Below are positions 30,633-39,526 of a stretch of DNA of 43,272 bases, in pieces. Position 1 is the stretch's first letter, and every line of letters starts with the position of its first letter. The position numbers and the translations under genes are program-made. The DNA is from a virus. Below the pieces are notes generated by a model. That model made no database searches, was not told where the DNA came from, and saw only the letters and a program-made list of their open reading frames with translations. The stretch is taken from IMG/VR virus record IMGVR_UViG_3300013006_000056, positions 1 through 43,272 of that record. One strand, written 5' to 3'.

Positions 30633-32336
30633 ATGAACCCCATAGAACAACAATTTTTCAATGACCTCGAAAAGAAACTCTGGAGTGCCGCAGATAAGCT
30701 GCGCGCCAATCTTGACGCTGCCGTATACAAACACGTGGTACTGGGTCTGATCTTCCTCAAGTATGTTTCTGATGCTTTTGAGGAGCGTCAAAAAGAACTG
30801 CGAGAGCAGTTTCAAAACCCTGCCGATGACTACTATATGGCACTAGAAGACTACGCTGATGATTATCAAGGCCATCTTGCTGCCGAATTAGAAGTACGCG
30901 ACTACTTTATCGAAAAGAATGTGTTCTGGGTGCCGCTGGAGGCGCGTTGGCAAACTTTGCGCGACTGCGCGCAGCTTCCGCCGAAATCTCCGCTGCCTTG
31001 GAATAAACCCGGCAAAGACGAACCGGAAGAAATGCGCAGCGTTGGCTGGCTGATCGATAACGCTATGGAGGCTATTGAGCGAGAGAATACCAAGCTCAAA
31101 AATGTACTAAATAAGGACTTTGCGCGCACTCAGATCGAAAGTTACAAGCTTGCTGACCTGATCGCGCATTTCTCTGACGCCAATTTCAGCCAGCCTAGCT
31201 ATAACGGGCATCCCTTAAGCCTGAAGAGTAAGGATATTCTAGGTCATGTCTACGAGTATTTCCTTGGTCAGTTTGCTTTGGCTGAGGGCAAGAAGGGCGG
31301 TCAGTATTACACCCCCAAAAGTATTGTGACGCTGATCGTGGAGATGCTGCAGCCTTTCAAAGGTCGTGTTTATGATCCTGCGATGGGCTCGGGAGGCTTT
31401 TTTGTGCAGAGCGAGGAGTTTATCGAGCAGCATGGCGGTGCAGTGGCCGCTGGTAAAAAAGGCCAGATCAGCATATACGGGCAAGAAAGCAACCCTACCA
31501 CATGGCGCTTGGCTGCAATGAATATGGCGATTCGGGGTATCGACTTCAATTTTGGTGGTCAGCCAGCCGACACGATGCTTAACGATTTACATCCAGATTT
31601 GCGTGCCGATTACGTGATGGCTAATCCCCCCTTTAATATGAAAGAGTGGTGGAGTGCTAAGCTCGAGAATGATTGGCGTTGGCTGGTTGGTACCCCTCCG
31701 CAAAGTAATGCCAACTTTGCATGGTTACAACACATGTTTTCCCATCTGGCTCCAACTGGCAGTATGGCGTTGTTGTTAGCCAATGGGTCTATGAGCAGCA
31801 ATACTAATAATGAAGGCGAAATTCGCAAGCAGCTCATCGAGCGAGACTTTGTAGAATGCATGGTGGCGCTGCCGGGGCAGTTGTTCACAAATACGCAAAT
31901 CCCGGCCTGTATCTGGTTCCTGACCAAAGACAAAGCCAACGGCTTTAACTTTGACAAGAAGAAACGCGACAGACGCGGTCAGTTTCTGTTTATCGATGCG
32001 CGCCAACTGGGCTATATGAAAGACCGTGTGCTGCGTGACTTCAGACTGGAGGATATCCAGAAGGTCGCTGATACTTTTCATGCATGGCAGCATGGTGTGG
32101 GTTATGAGGATTTGCCGGGCTTTTGTTATTCAGCATCACTGGATGATATCCGCAAGCATGAGCATGTGCTTACACCGGGGCGTTATGTGGGTGCGAAAGA
32201 GCAGGCGGAGGATGGAGAGCCCTTTGCAGATAAGATTGCACGACTAACAGCACAACTGGCAGAGCAATTCACGGAGAGCGCAAGATTGGAGAGCGAAATC
32301 AAGATGAATCTTGCAGGGTTGGGTTATGCAATTTAG
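30633..32336 (+). CDS. hsdM: Type I methyltransferase subunit HsdM
   Basis: The 567-residue protein begins with the HsdM N-terminal domain (LWSAADKLRANLDAAVYKHV, residues about 15-35) and contains the AdoMet motif DPAMGSGGFFV near 249-259 and the catalytic NPPF near 331 (YVMANPPFNMKEWW), as in N6-adenine methylases. A GGGAAGCTGTC ribosome site precedes it. With HsdS it methylates the host DNA; with HsdR it forms the restriction complex. It overlaps hsdS by 11 bp. Confidence 0.95.
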   Translation: MNPIEQQFFNDLEKKLWSAADKLRANLDAAVYKHVVLGLIFLKYVSDAFEERQKELREQFQNPADDYYMALEDYADDYQGHLAAELEVRDYFIEKNVFWVPLEARWQTLRDCAQLPPKSPLPWNKPGKDEPEEMRSVGWLIDNAMEAIERENTKLKNVLNKDFARTQIESYKLADLIAHFSDANFSQPSYNGHPLSLKSKDILGHVYEYFLGQFALAEGKKGGQYYTPKSIVTLIVEMLQPFKGRVYDPAMGSGGFFVQSEEFIEQHGGAVAAGKKGQISIYGQESNPTTWRLAAMNMAIRGIDFNFGGQPADTMLNDLHPDLRADYVMANPPFNMKEWWSAKLENDWRWLVGTPPQSNANFAWLQHMFSHLAPTGSMALLLANGSMSSNTNNEGEIRKQLIERDFVECMVALPGQLFTNTQIPACIWFLTKDKANGFNFDKKKRDRRGQFLFIDARQLGYMKDRVLRDFRLEDIQKVADTFHAWQHGVGYEDLPGFCYSASLDDIRKHEHVLTPGRYVGAKEQAEDGEPFADKIARLTAQLAEQFTESARLESEIKMNLAGLGYAI

Positions 32337-33723
32337 GCCATTTAAGGAGCTTTTTGAAATTCCTCTTCGGAATGGTTTGACGAAGCCTAAAGCGGTACGT
32401 GGTGTAGGCACTAAAATGGTCAATATGGGAGAACTATTTGCAAATCCGCGTATCATCAACATTTCGATGGATCGTGTTCCCCTTAGCGTAGCTGAACGCA
32501 ACTCATCCTTGCTGGTAACAGGAGACCTTTTGTTTGCGAGACAGTCATTGGTTTTGGCTGGAGCAGGAAAATGTTCCATTTTCGTTGATGATGAGGAGGA
32601 CGTCTGCTTTGAGTCACATATAATTCGTTGCCGACTCAACAACGATCTAGCCAATCCCCATTATTACTTCTATTTTTTCGGCAGTTCTGTTGGTCGTAAG
32701 TTGCTTGAATCCATTGTTGAACAAGGTGCCGGAGCGTCAGGCATTCGAGGGTCAGACCTAGCTGAGCTTCAGGTGCCATGGATTGACCCGCAGGTTCAAA
32801 GGGCAGTCGTAAAAATCCTTCAAAGTCTAGACGACAAAATCGACCTCAATCGCCGCATCAACCAAACTCTCGAAGCCATGGTACAAACCATCTTCAAATC
32901 TTGGTTTGTCAATTTCGATCCGGTCAAGGCTAAGATTGCAGCCATTCAGGGCGGTCGCGACCCGCTAAGCGCAGCCATGAGCGCCATCAGTGGTAAGTCC
33001 GATGCTGAACTAAATGACCAGTTGGGTAAGCAATACGACGAACTCGCGGCTATAGCTGAGTTGTTTCCATCAGCAATGGATGGCGAAATCCCTCAAGGCT
33101 GGAACTATAAGACACTAGCAGAACTCACTTACAAAATTGGCAGTGGAGCAACACCGCGCGGTGGTAAAGAAGTTTACTGTGAAGCGGGTGTCGCACTTAT
33201 TCGTAGCCAGAACGTCTACGACAGCTTATTTGTCTGGGAGGGCTTAGCTCGTATCTCTGACGAAGCGGCAGCACAATTAAAAGGTGTCACGGTTCAGGAA
33301 GAGGACGTTTTATTGAACATTACTGGAGCATCGATTCTGCGTACTTGCGTTGTAGAGCCAGATGTCTTGCCTGCCCGCGTGAATCAACATGTCTCCATAA
33401 TTCGTACTAAATTGGACATCCCACCGCGCTTTGTTCACATGTATTTGCTTCAACCAGAGGTTAAGAGCTATTTGATAGGTTTGAATGCCGGTGCATCACG
33501 TGAGGCGATTACCAAAGGGCATATTGAGTCGCTTACACTGTTAACACCTAATACTGAGTTACTTGTGGCCTTTCGCGCAATGACCGACTCTCTTTTTCAG
33601 CAAATACAGGTCCAAACCCGACAAATGAGGGTACTTGGTGAATTACGCGATACTCTTATTCCGAAACTTCTATCTGGTGAATTAAACATTAACATGACCA
33701 CAGAATCAGAAGAAGGTGTGTAA
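32326..33723 (+). CDS. hsdS: Type I specificity subunit HsdS
   Basis: The 465-residue protein has the two-target-recognition-domain layout: TRD1 (residues 1-150), a conserved helical spacer (RAVVKILQSLDDKIDLNRRI, NQTLEAMVQTIFKSWFVNFD), TRD2 from about 250 to 420 (starting at IPQGWNYKTLAELTYKIGSG) and a second helical spacer (RQMRVLGELRDTLIPKLLSG). It sets the DNA target, which is bipartite; the exact sequence cannot be read from here. The ATG at 32326 overlaps the hsdM stop. Its stop overlaps the SIR2-like gene's start by one base. Confidence 0.9.
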   Translation: MQFRPFKELFEIPLRNGLTKPKAVRGVGTKMVNMGELFANPRIINISMDRVPLSVAERNSSLLVTGDLLFARQSLVLAGAGKCSIFVDDEEDVCFESHIIRCRLNNDLANPHYYFYFFGSSVGRKLLESIVEQGAGASGIRGSDLAELQVPWIDPQVQRAVVKILQSLDDKIDLNRRINQTLEAMVQTIFKSWFVNFDPVKAKIAAIQGGRDPLSAAMSAISGKSDAELNDQLGKQYDELAAIAELFPSAMDGEIPQGWNYKTLAELTYKIGSGATPRGGKEVYCEAGVALIRSQNVYDSLFVWEGLARISDEAAAQLKGVTVQEEDVLLNITGASILRTCVVEPDVLPARVNQHVSIIRTKLDIPPRFVHMYLLQPEVKSYLIGLNAGASREAITKGHIESLTLLTPNTELLVAFRAMTDSLFQQIQVQTRQMRVLGELRDTLIPKLLSGELNINMTTESEEGV

Positions 33724-34883
33724 TGGATATCAAGAAGCTTCGCGAAAACAAGCTGATCGTGGACAAGGTCGAGGAGGCCTTGCAGGCGGCATACTCCTCC
33801 AACGAAGAGTTCAATGCTGTTCTAGATGACGTTGTGCCGCTGTCCTTTAAAGGCCTCAGAGACCAAGAGCATGAATATCTTATCAAGGTGAGTGAAGCCC
33901 TTTACTGGGTAGAGCGAGACGCCTATCTTGATGAGTTGGACTATTGGGAAGGACGGCAGCAAATTGATCAGCACGAAGCCGCAACCGCTTTCATAAAGCA
34001 ATCCGACCAGCAAGCGGTGTTTCTGGATTTGGTGGATGCGATTCGTCTTGGACGCATTGCCCCGTTTGTCGGAGCAGGTCTTTCTAAGTCATGTGGCTAC
34101 CCAATGTGGGGTGAGGCTTTGCGCAAAATCGCGCAGAAACTCAATGGATTGGGTGTGCAGGACATTGAGCCCCTGATGGCGCAATATGAATATCTGCAAG
34201 TAGCACAAGTGCTACACGATGCGGCATCGGATCAGGTAAGGAATTTTATCAAGACTGAATTCCGCCAACGGGCTGGCGCAATCACTGGTCCTGTCCTGTT
34301 ATTGCCTGAACTGGCACAAGGATGCATTGTTACTACAAATTTTGACTCGGTGATTGAAGATCTTTTTCAGCAACGTGAACATGCTTTAGATGGGTATATG
34401 TATGGAACGCAGCCCGGCAACGCATTTGTGCAACGGCTATTACGCGGGGAGCGATGCATACTGAAGCTGCATGGTGATGCTCGGCAAGAAAACACTTATG
34501 TCTTTACTCAGGCGCAATATCAAGCAGCCTACGGTGAGTCACTTTCTTTTCAAAACCAGTTGCCACGCGCTCTACGGCAAATTTTCATCAGCCATTCACT
34601 GCTATTTCTAGGATGCAGCCTTGAGCAGGACAAGACGCTCGATTTGTTCAAATTGGTAGTTGGCGAGGCTGCGTTTGAAATCCCGGATCACTTTGCACTG
34701 TTAAATGAGCCAGCTACTGCTCAAGAACGTGCAAGGAAAGAAGCCCGGTTGCTACAACTGAAAATTCGACCACTCTGGTATGCAACACCCACGGATGAAA
34801 ATGGCAGGCCGGATCATGGCATGCTAGAACAAATCCTCAAACTCGCTATTGCGGTTGCGCGCAGACAGGTAGCGTTTGAATGA
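33723..34883 (+). CDS. SIR2-like domain protein inside the hsd operon
   Basis: The 386-residue protein has a helical N-terminal 100 residues, then a SIR2-type fold: FVGAGLSKSCGYPMWGEALR from about residue 115 (NAD-binding GAG-x-S), TTNFDSVIEDLF near 204, ILKLHGDARQENTYVFT near 247 (the conserved H of LHGD) and FLGCSLEQDKTLDL near 297. These features match SIR2 proteins of anti-phage systems that deplete NAD. The C-terminal 70 residues are unlike the domain. The gene overlaps hsdS and the Abi gene, so it is expressed with them. NADase activity is predicted, not shown. Confidence 0.85.
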   Translation: MDIKKLRENKLIVDKVEEALQAAYSSNEEFNAVLDDVVPLSFKGLRDQEHEYLIKVSEALYWVERDAYLDELDYWEGRQQIDQHEAATAFIKQSDQQAVFLDLVDAIRLGRIAPFVGAGLSKSCGYPMWGEALRKIAQKLNGLGVQDIEPLMAQYEYLQVAQVLHDAASDQVRNFIKTEFRQRAGAITGPVLLLPELAQGCIVTTNFDSVIEDLFQQREHALDGYMYGTQPGNAFVQRLLRGERCILKLHGDARQENTYVFTQAQYQAAYGESLSFQNQLPRALRQIFISHSLLFLGCSLEQDKTLDLFKLVVGEAAFEIPDHFALLNEPATAQERARKEARLLQLKIRPLWYATPTDENGRPDHGMLEQILKLAIAVARRQVAFE

Positions 34884-35839
34884 AGCCCCTCAAACCTTGG
34901 CGTTCGTTCGCAGACCAACTGCAACAATTGCAAACTAGAGGTTTGCAAGTCGAAAATCCAGTCGCAGCCCTCGATTACCTAGAGCGCTTGGGCTACTATC
35001 GTCTGAGTGGCTACTGGTATCCGTTTAGAGCTATCGACCTAGCCGCATCAGCTGCTCAGGGCAAAGCAGTACGCCTAGACGCCTTTACGCAAGACAGCCG
35101 GTTTGAGGATGTGGTGCGTCTCTATGTGTTCGATAAAAGGCTACGCCTGCTGGCGCTCGATGCATTAGAGCGTATTGAAATGGCGGTGCGTGTGGATGTA
35201 GCCCACCTGTTGGGGCAGCGCGACCCTAGTGCTCATGAGAATCCGGCATGTTTTCACGGCAATTTTGCGAAGAAGCTGATCACCACAGGGCCGGATAAGG
35301 GAAAAACTGCGCATCAGGTCTGGCTGAATAAATACCAAAACCTGCTGAACCGGGCCCGCAAAGAGCCATTTGTGGTACACCATCTGCAACAGTATGGCGC
35401 ATTGCCAGTCTGGGCTGCGATTGAGGTCTGGGATTTCGGCCTGTTGTCTAAACTTTTTGCGGGCATGCAATATGCAGATCAGCAAGCAATTGCCGCCAAA
35501 TATGGTGCGCCGAACGGCCAAGCTTTCGGCCAATGGCTGAGAAGTTTGAACTTCATCCGCAATGTATCCGCACATCATAGCCGTCTGTGGAATATTAACA
35601 TTCTAGAGTTGTCGCCATTGCCGCAGGCTTGGCCAGCAGCGCTTAACAACGCTCGGCCATTTTTTTACTTTTGTTTGATGCAGCAGTTGGTGAAGGTTAT
35701 TTGTCCGAGTTCGCGTTGGGGAACACGTTTCAAAGCCTTGCTGGCAGATGATTTTCCCGACATAACCAATCAACAGATTTCGTTAGCGGATCTAGGGGCC
35801 TTCGCTGGCTGGGAACGATGGCTGTTATGGTCATCATGA
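34880..35839 (+). CDS. Abi_2 family abortive infection protein (AbiD/AbiF-like)
   Basis: The 319-residue protein fits the Abi_2 family. It starts PLKPWRSFADQLQQLQTRG, with ALDYLERLGYYRLSGYWYPF near 30-50 and RLYVFDKRLRLLALDALERI near 80-100, and contains RNVSAHHSRLWN near 227-238, the R-x4-H HEPN ribonuclease motif. Such proteins kill or halt the infected cell by cutting RNA. Its start overlaps the SIR2 gene (ATGA). It lies 128 bp before hsdR, so the operon may have one promoter or two. Confidence 0.85.
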   Translation: MKPLKPWRSFADQLQQLQTRGLQVENPVAALDYLERLGYYRLSGYWYPFRAIDLAASAAQGKAVRLDAFTQDSRFEDVVRLYVFDKRLRLLALDALERIEMAVRVDVAHLLGQRDPSAHENPACFHGNFAKKLITTGPDKGKTAHQVWLNKYQNLLNRARKEPFVVHHLQQYGALPVWAAIEVWDFGLLSKLFAGMQYADQQAIAAKYGAPNGQAFGQWLRSLNFIRNVSAHHSRLWNINILELSPLPQAWPAALNNARPFFYFCLMQQLVKVICPSSRWGTRFKALLADDFPDITNQQISLADLGAFAGWERWLLWSS

Positions 35840-35967
35840 TAGAGCAGAAATGAAAACCGACGCGTACACAGAGTGCAGAGGCGTCGGTCATATTACGCAA
35901 TATTATAGCTTCAATACCCAATCGAGTCAAGTTAAGGGGGCTATCATGAGGCACAAGGAATTTTGTC

Positions 35968-38900
35968 ATGTTGAATGAGCAACAACTCGAAGAAATATGT
36001 TTGGGCTGGTTCCAAGAGACCGGCTGGCGGTATGTTCATGGACCGGACATCGCACCTGATAGTGATAATCCTGAGCGTACTGATTACCGCCAAGTGCTCT
36101 TGCGTGATCGGTTGCTCGCTGCGTTGGCGCGCATCAACCCGCAAATCCCCCACGCCGCGCTGGAGCAAGCTATACATGCGCTGCAAACGGTCAGTGAGCC
36201 GCAGATGGTCGTGCGCAATCGCAGTTGCCACCGTCTACTGCTCAATGGTGTGCAAGTAGAGTTCTCTGTAGGCGACGAGAAGAAGATCGATCTGGTCCAC
36301 TTTATCGACTTTTCAGAGCCGAACAATAACGACTTCCTCGTGGTCAATCAGTTCACCATTACTGGCACCAAGCAGCCGCGTCGGCCAGATCTGATCACTT
36401 TTGTTAATGGACTGCCCTTGGCTGTGATCGAACTGAAAAACCCTGCCAACGCGCAGACCGATGTGTGGGATGCGTTTAATCAACTGCAAACCTACAAAGA
36501 AGAAATCAGCGATCTCTTTAATTACAATGCGGCACTGATAGTGAGTGACGGTTTTACTGCCCGTGTCGGGGCGCTGACTGCAAATGCCGAGCGGATGCTC
36601 CCATGGCGCACGATCAACAACGAGGATGACCGGCCCCGTCTGCAAATGGAGTTGGAAACGGTGGTGCGCGGCTTCTTCAGACCTGATCTGTTTCTGGACT
36701 ACGTGCGCCATTTTATTCTGTTTGAGCAGGATGGCGATGCCATCATCAAGAAAATTGCGGGCTATCACCAGTTCCATGCGGTACGTGAGGCCGTGCGAGC
36801 CACCATCATTGCGGCCAGCAGTCCTGATAAAGGTCTGCTCGAAGTACAGTCAGAGCGAGCCACCTATGGTAAGGAGGTACAGTCAGGATCCCGTAAGGCC
36901 GGTGTCGTGTGGCATACGCAAGGCTCAGGCAAGAGCATCACCATGGCCTGTTATGCTGGCAAGCTGCTGCAGCAACCAGAAATGAAGAACCCCACGCTCG
37001 TGGTCGTGACAGATCGTAATGATCTGGACGGCCAGTTATTTGTCACATTCTGCGCGGCCAGTGACCTGCTTAAAACCACATCAGTACAAGCGGGTAGTCG
37101 TGAAGAGCTACGCGAAATTTTGGCCTCGCGTGAGGCGGGTGGCATTATCTTCACCACCGTGCAGAAGTTCGCCTTGCTGGATGATGAAGAAACACACCCT
37201 TTACTCTCTGATCGCACCAACATTGTGGTGATCTCCGACGAAGCGCATCGTAGTCAGTACGGAACCAAGGGACGACTGGATACCAAGACGGGTAAGTATG
37301 TGTTTGGCTATGCCAAACACCTGCGTGATTCGCTTAAGAATGCGACATTTATTGGTTTTACTGGTACGCCGATTGCGTTGGAGGACAAAGACACTCGCGC
37401 CGTGTTCGGTGACTATGTAAGTATCTATGATATTCAGGATGCGGTGGATGATGGCGCTACGGTACCTATCTACTACGAGAGTCGTCTGGCGAAGTTGGAT
37501 GTGAATCAGGCTGAAATCGATGCGCTCAACGAGCAAGTTGATGAGGTCGTCGAGGATGAAGAAGACATCGCTATACGCGAAAAAACCAAGAGCGAATGGG
37601 CTGCGCTAGAGAAGCTGGTCGGCGCAGAACCACGCTTGCAGCAAGTAGCGCATGATTTGACTCAGCATTTTGAGGCCCGTATCGCCGTCGTAGATGGCAA
37701 GGCCATGATCGTATGTATGAGTCGGGATATCTGTGCGCATTTGTACAATGCTATCGTGGCATTAAGACCAGAATGGCATAGCGATGATCCTGAACAGGGT
37801 GCGATCAAGATCGTGATGACAGGCTCTGCTGCCGACAAGCCATTGCTACAGCCACACTTGTACAGCAAGCAGGTGAAGAAGCGCTTGGAGAGTCGTTTCA
37901 AAGACGTTAAAGATCCCTTAAAGCTGGTGATCGTACGCGATATGTGGCTGACCGGTTTTGATGCGCCCTGCTGTCACACCATGTATATCGATAAGCCAAT
38001 GAAAGGCCACAATCTGATGCAGGCGATTGCGCGCGTCAACCGTGTGTTCAAGAATAAGCCGGGTGGCTTGGTAGTCGATTACATTGGCATTGCTAATGAA
38101 CTGAAAGTTGCGCTCAAAACATACACCGACGCAAAGGGTAAAGGTGATCCTGCGCACAACGCAGCTGAGGCATTGGCTGTGCTGTTTGAGAAGATGGACA
38201 TCGTTCGCGGGATGATGAGTGGTTTTGACTACAGCGCATTTGAGACACAGGCCATCCAATTGCTTGTGCCAGCGGCTAACCACGTACTGGGTCTAAAAGA
38301 CGGCAAGACACGCTTCCTCGATACGATGGTTGCTGTCACCAAAGCCTTTTCGCTTTGCGGTACCTTGGATGACGCGACTGCACTGCGTAAGGAAATCGCG
38401 TTCTTCTCTGCCATCAAGGCGGCCATCACGAAATTTACAACAGTCGATAAGAAGCGCAGTGATGCTGAGAAGAACAGCGCACTCAAGCAGATTCTTGACA
38501 ATGCGATTATTGCAGATGGTATTGCTGATGTATTTGCTCTGGCTGGCTTAGATAAGCCTAACATTGGCTTGTTGTCGGACGAGTTTCTGGAAGATGTGCG
38601 ACAAATGGATAGCCGTAATCTGGCTGTTGAGCTGCTGGAAAAATTACTGCGTGATGAGATCAAGGCACGTGCCCGTCACAATGTTGTGCAAGAGAAGAAG
38701 TATGGTGATCGCCTAATGGAGGCATTACGCCAGTATCACAATCGTGCAATCGAAACTGCTCAAGTGATCGAAGAGCTCATTCAGATGGCCAAGGAGTTTC
38801 AGGATACGTTAGCGCGAGAGGCGGAACTGGGCTTAAATGACGATGAGATCGCTTTTTATGATGCCTTGGCTAACAATGAAAGTGCTGTGCGAGAGTTGGG

Positions 38901-39117
38901 TGATGAGGTGTTGAAAAAAATAGCTATCGAAATTACCGAAAAACTGCGCGCCAGCACCACAGTGGATTGGCAGGTGCGAGAGAGTGTACGTGCTAAATTA
39001 CGCATTTTGGTGCGTCGATGCTTACAGAGGTGGAAGTATCCACCTGACCAACAAGCTGATGCTGTGGAGCTGGTGCTGAAGCAAGCCGAGTCACTCTCGA
39101 ACGAATGGTCGCAATAA
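35968..39117 (+). CDS. hsdR: Type I restriction endonuclease HsdR
   Basis: The 1049-residue protein has the normal HsdR length and order. The nuclease motif D...ELK is at about 139-155 ([18 protein letters not shown]), Walker A at about 316-324 ([11 protein letters not shown]), DEAH at about 422 ([11 protein letters not shown]), and GFTGTPI follows. Helicase motif VI is at about 680-690 ([17 protein letters not shown]). It pulls DNA and cuts it far from the HsdS target if unmethylated. It lies in the same direction as hsdM and hsdS but is separated from them by the SIR2 and Abi genes. Confidence 0.95.
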   Translation: MLNEQQLEEICLGWFQETGWRYVHGPDIAPDSDNPERTDYRQVLLRDRLLAALARINPQIPHAALEQAIHALQTVSEPQMVVRNRSCHRLLLNGVQVEFSVGDEKKIDLVHFIDFSEPNNNDFLVVNQFTITGTKQPRRPDLITFVNGLPLAVIELKNPANAQTDVWDAFNQLQTYKEEISDLFNYNAALIVSDGFTARVGALTANAERMLPWRTINNEDDRPRLQMELETVVRGFFRPDLFLDYVRHFILFEQDGDAIIKKIAGYHQFHAVREAVRATIIAASSPDKGLLEVQSERATYGKEVQSGSRKAGVVWHTQGSGKSITMACYAGKLLQQPEMKNPTLVVVTDRNDLDGQLFVTFCAASDLLKTTSVQAGSREELREILASREAGGIIFTTVQKFALLDDEETHPLLSDRTNIVVISDEAHRSQYGTKGRLDTKTGKYVFGYAKHLRDSLKNATFIGFTGTPIALEDKDTRAVFGDYVSIYDIQDAVDDGATVPIYYESRLAKLDVNQAEIDALNEQVDEVVEDEEDIAIREKTKSEWAALEKLVGAEPRLQQVAHDLTQHFEARIAVVDGKAMIVCMSRDICAHLYNAIVALRPEWHSDDPEQGAIKIVMTGSAADKPLLQPHLYSKQVKKRLESRFKDVKDPLKLVIVRDMWLTGFDAPCCHTMYIDKPMKGHNLMQAIARVNRVFKNKPGGLVVDYIGIANELKVALKTYTDAKGKGDPAHNAAEALAVLFEKMDIVRGMMSGFDYSAFETQAIQLLVPAANHVLGLKDGKTRFLDTMVAVTKAFSLCGTLDDATALRKEIAFFSAIKAAITKFTTVDKKRSDAEKNSALKQILDNAIIADGIADVFALAGLDKPNIGLLSDEFLEDVRQMDSRNLAVELLEKLLRDEIKARARHNVVQEKKYGDRLMEALRQYHNRAIETAQVIEELIQMAKEFQDTLAREAELGLNDDEIAFYDALANNESAVRELGDEVLKKIAIEITEKLRASTTVDWQVRESVRAKLRILVRRCLQRWKYPPDQQADAVELVLKQAESLSNEWSQ

Positions 39118-39491
39118 ATGGGTTGACCAATTAAAGAAGCTAAAAACAGGTGATTTTAAGCCAGAGCATACAGGACAGCTGAATTTCTATTTAAGCGCAG
39201 TCGATACTCAGATCAAAGCAGAGTTGGATCAGCCGACGATAGGACGGCTCTTGTGCAAGACGCGAAATAAGATCGTGGGGGAGTATGCGTTACGCGATAA
39301 CAGTAAACCGATCGGTGTGGCGGAGTATCAGTTGGCTCAGGCATTACCTGCGGACTTGGAGGGACAGTTGCCGTATTGAGCGGATTGAGCAGGAGCTGTT
39401 GGTGGATTTGGTTGGTGATGAATGGCGTGAGCAGAATTCTGATTTGATCTGTGGAGCCAACTCCGCGGAAGCACTGTTGGCGCGGATTTAA
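39118..39491 (+). pseudogene. DUF1016 (YhcG-type) PD-DExK nuclease remnant
   Basis: The frame at about 39130-39378 encodes a C-terminal piece with FKPEHTGQLNFYLSAVDTQI and KIVGEYALRDNSKPIGVAEY, which clearly matches the DUF1016/YhcG nuclease family. A one-base shift then breaks it at 39376-39380, and the other frame continues IERIEQELLVDLVGDEW to a stop at 39489. The first two thirds of the gene are missing. Such genes often sit in type I operons. Confidence 0.85.
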
Positions 39492-39526
39492 GTTGAGCGT
39501 AAGACAAACTCCAAGAGCAAAGTTAA

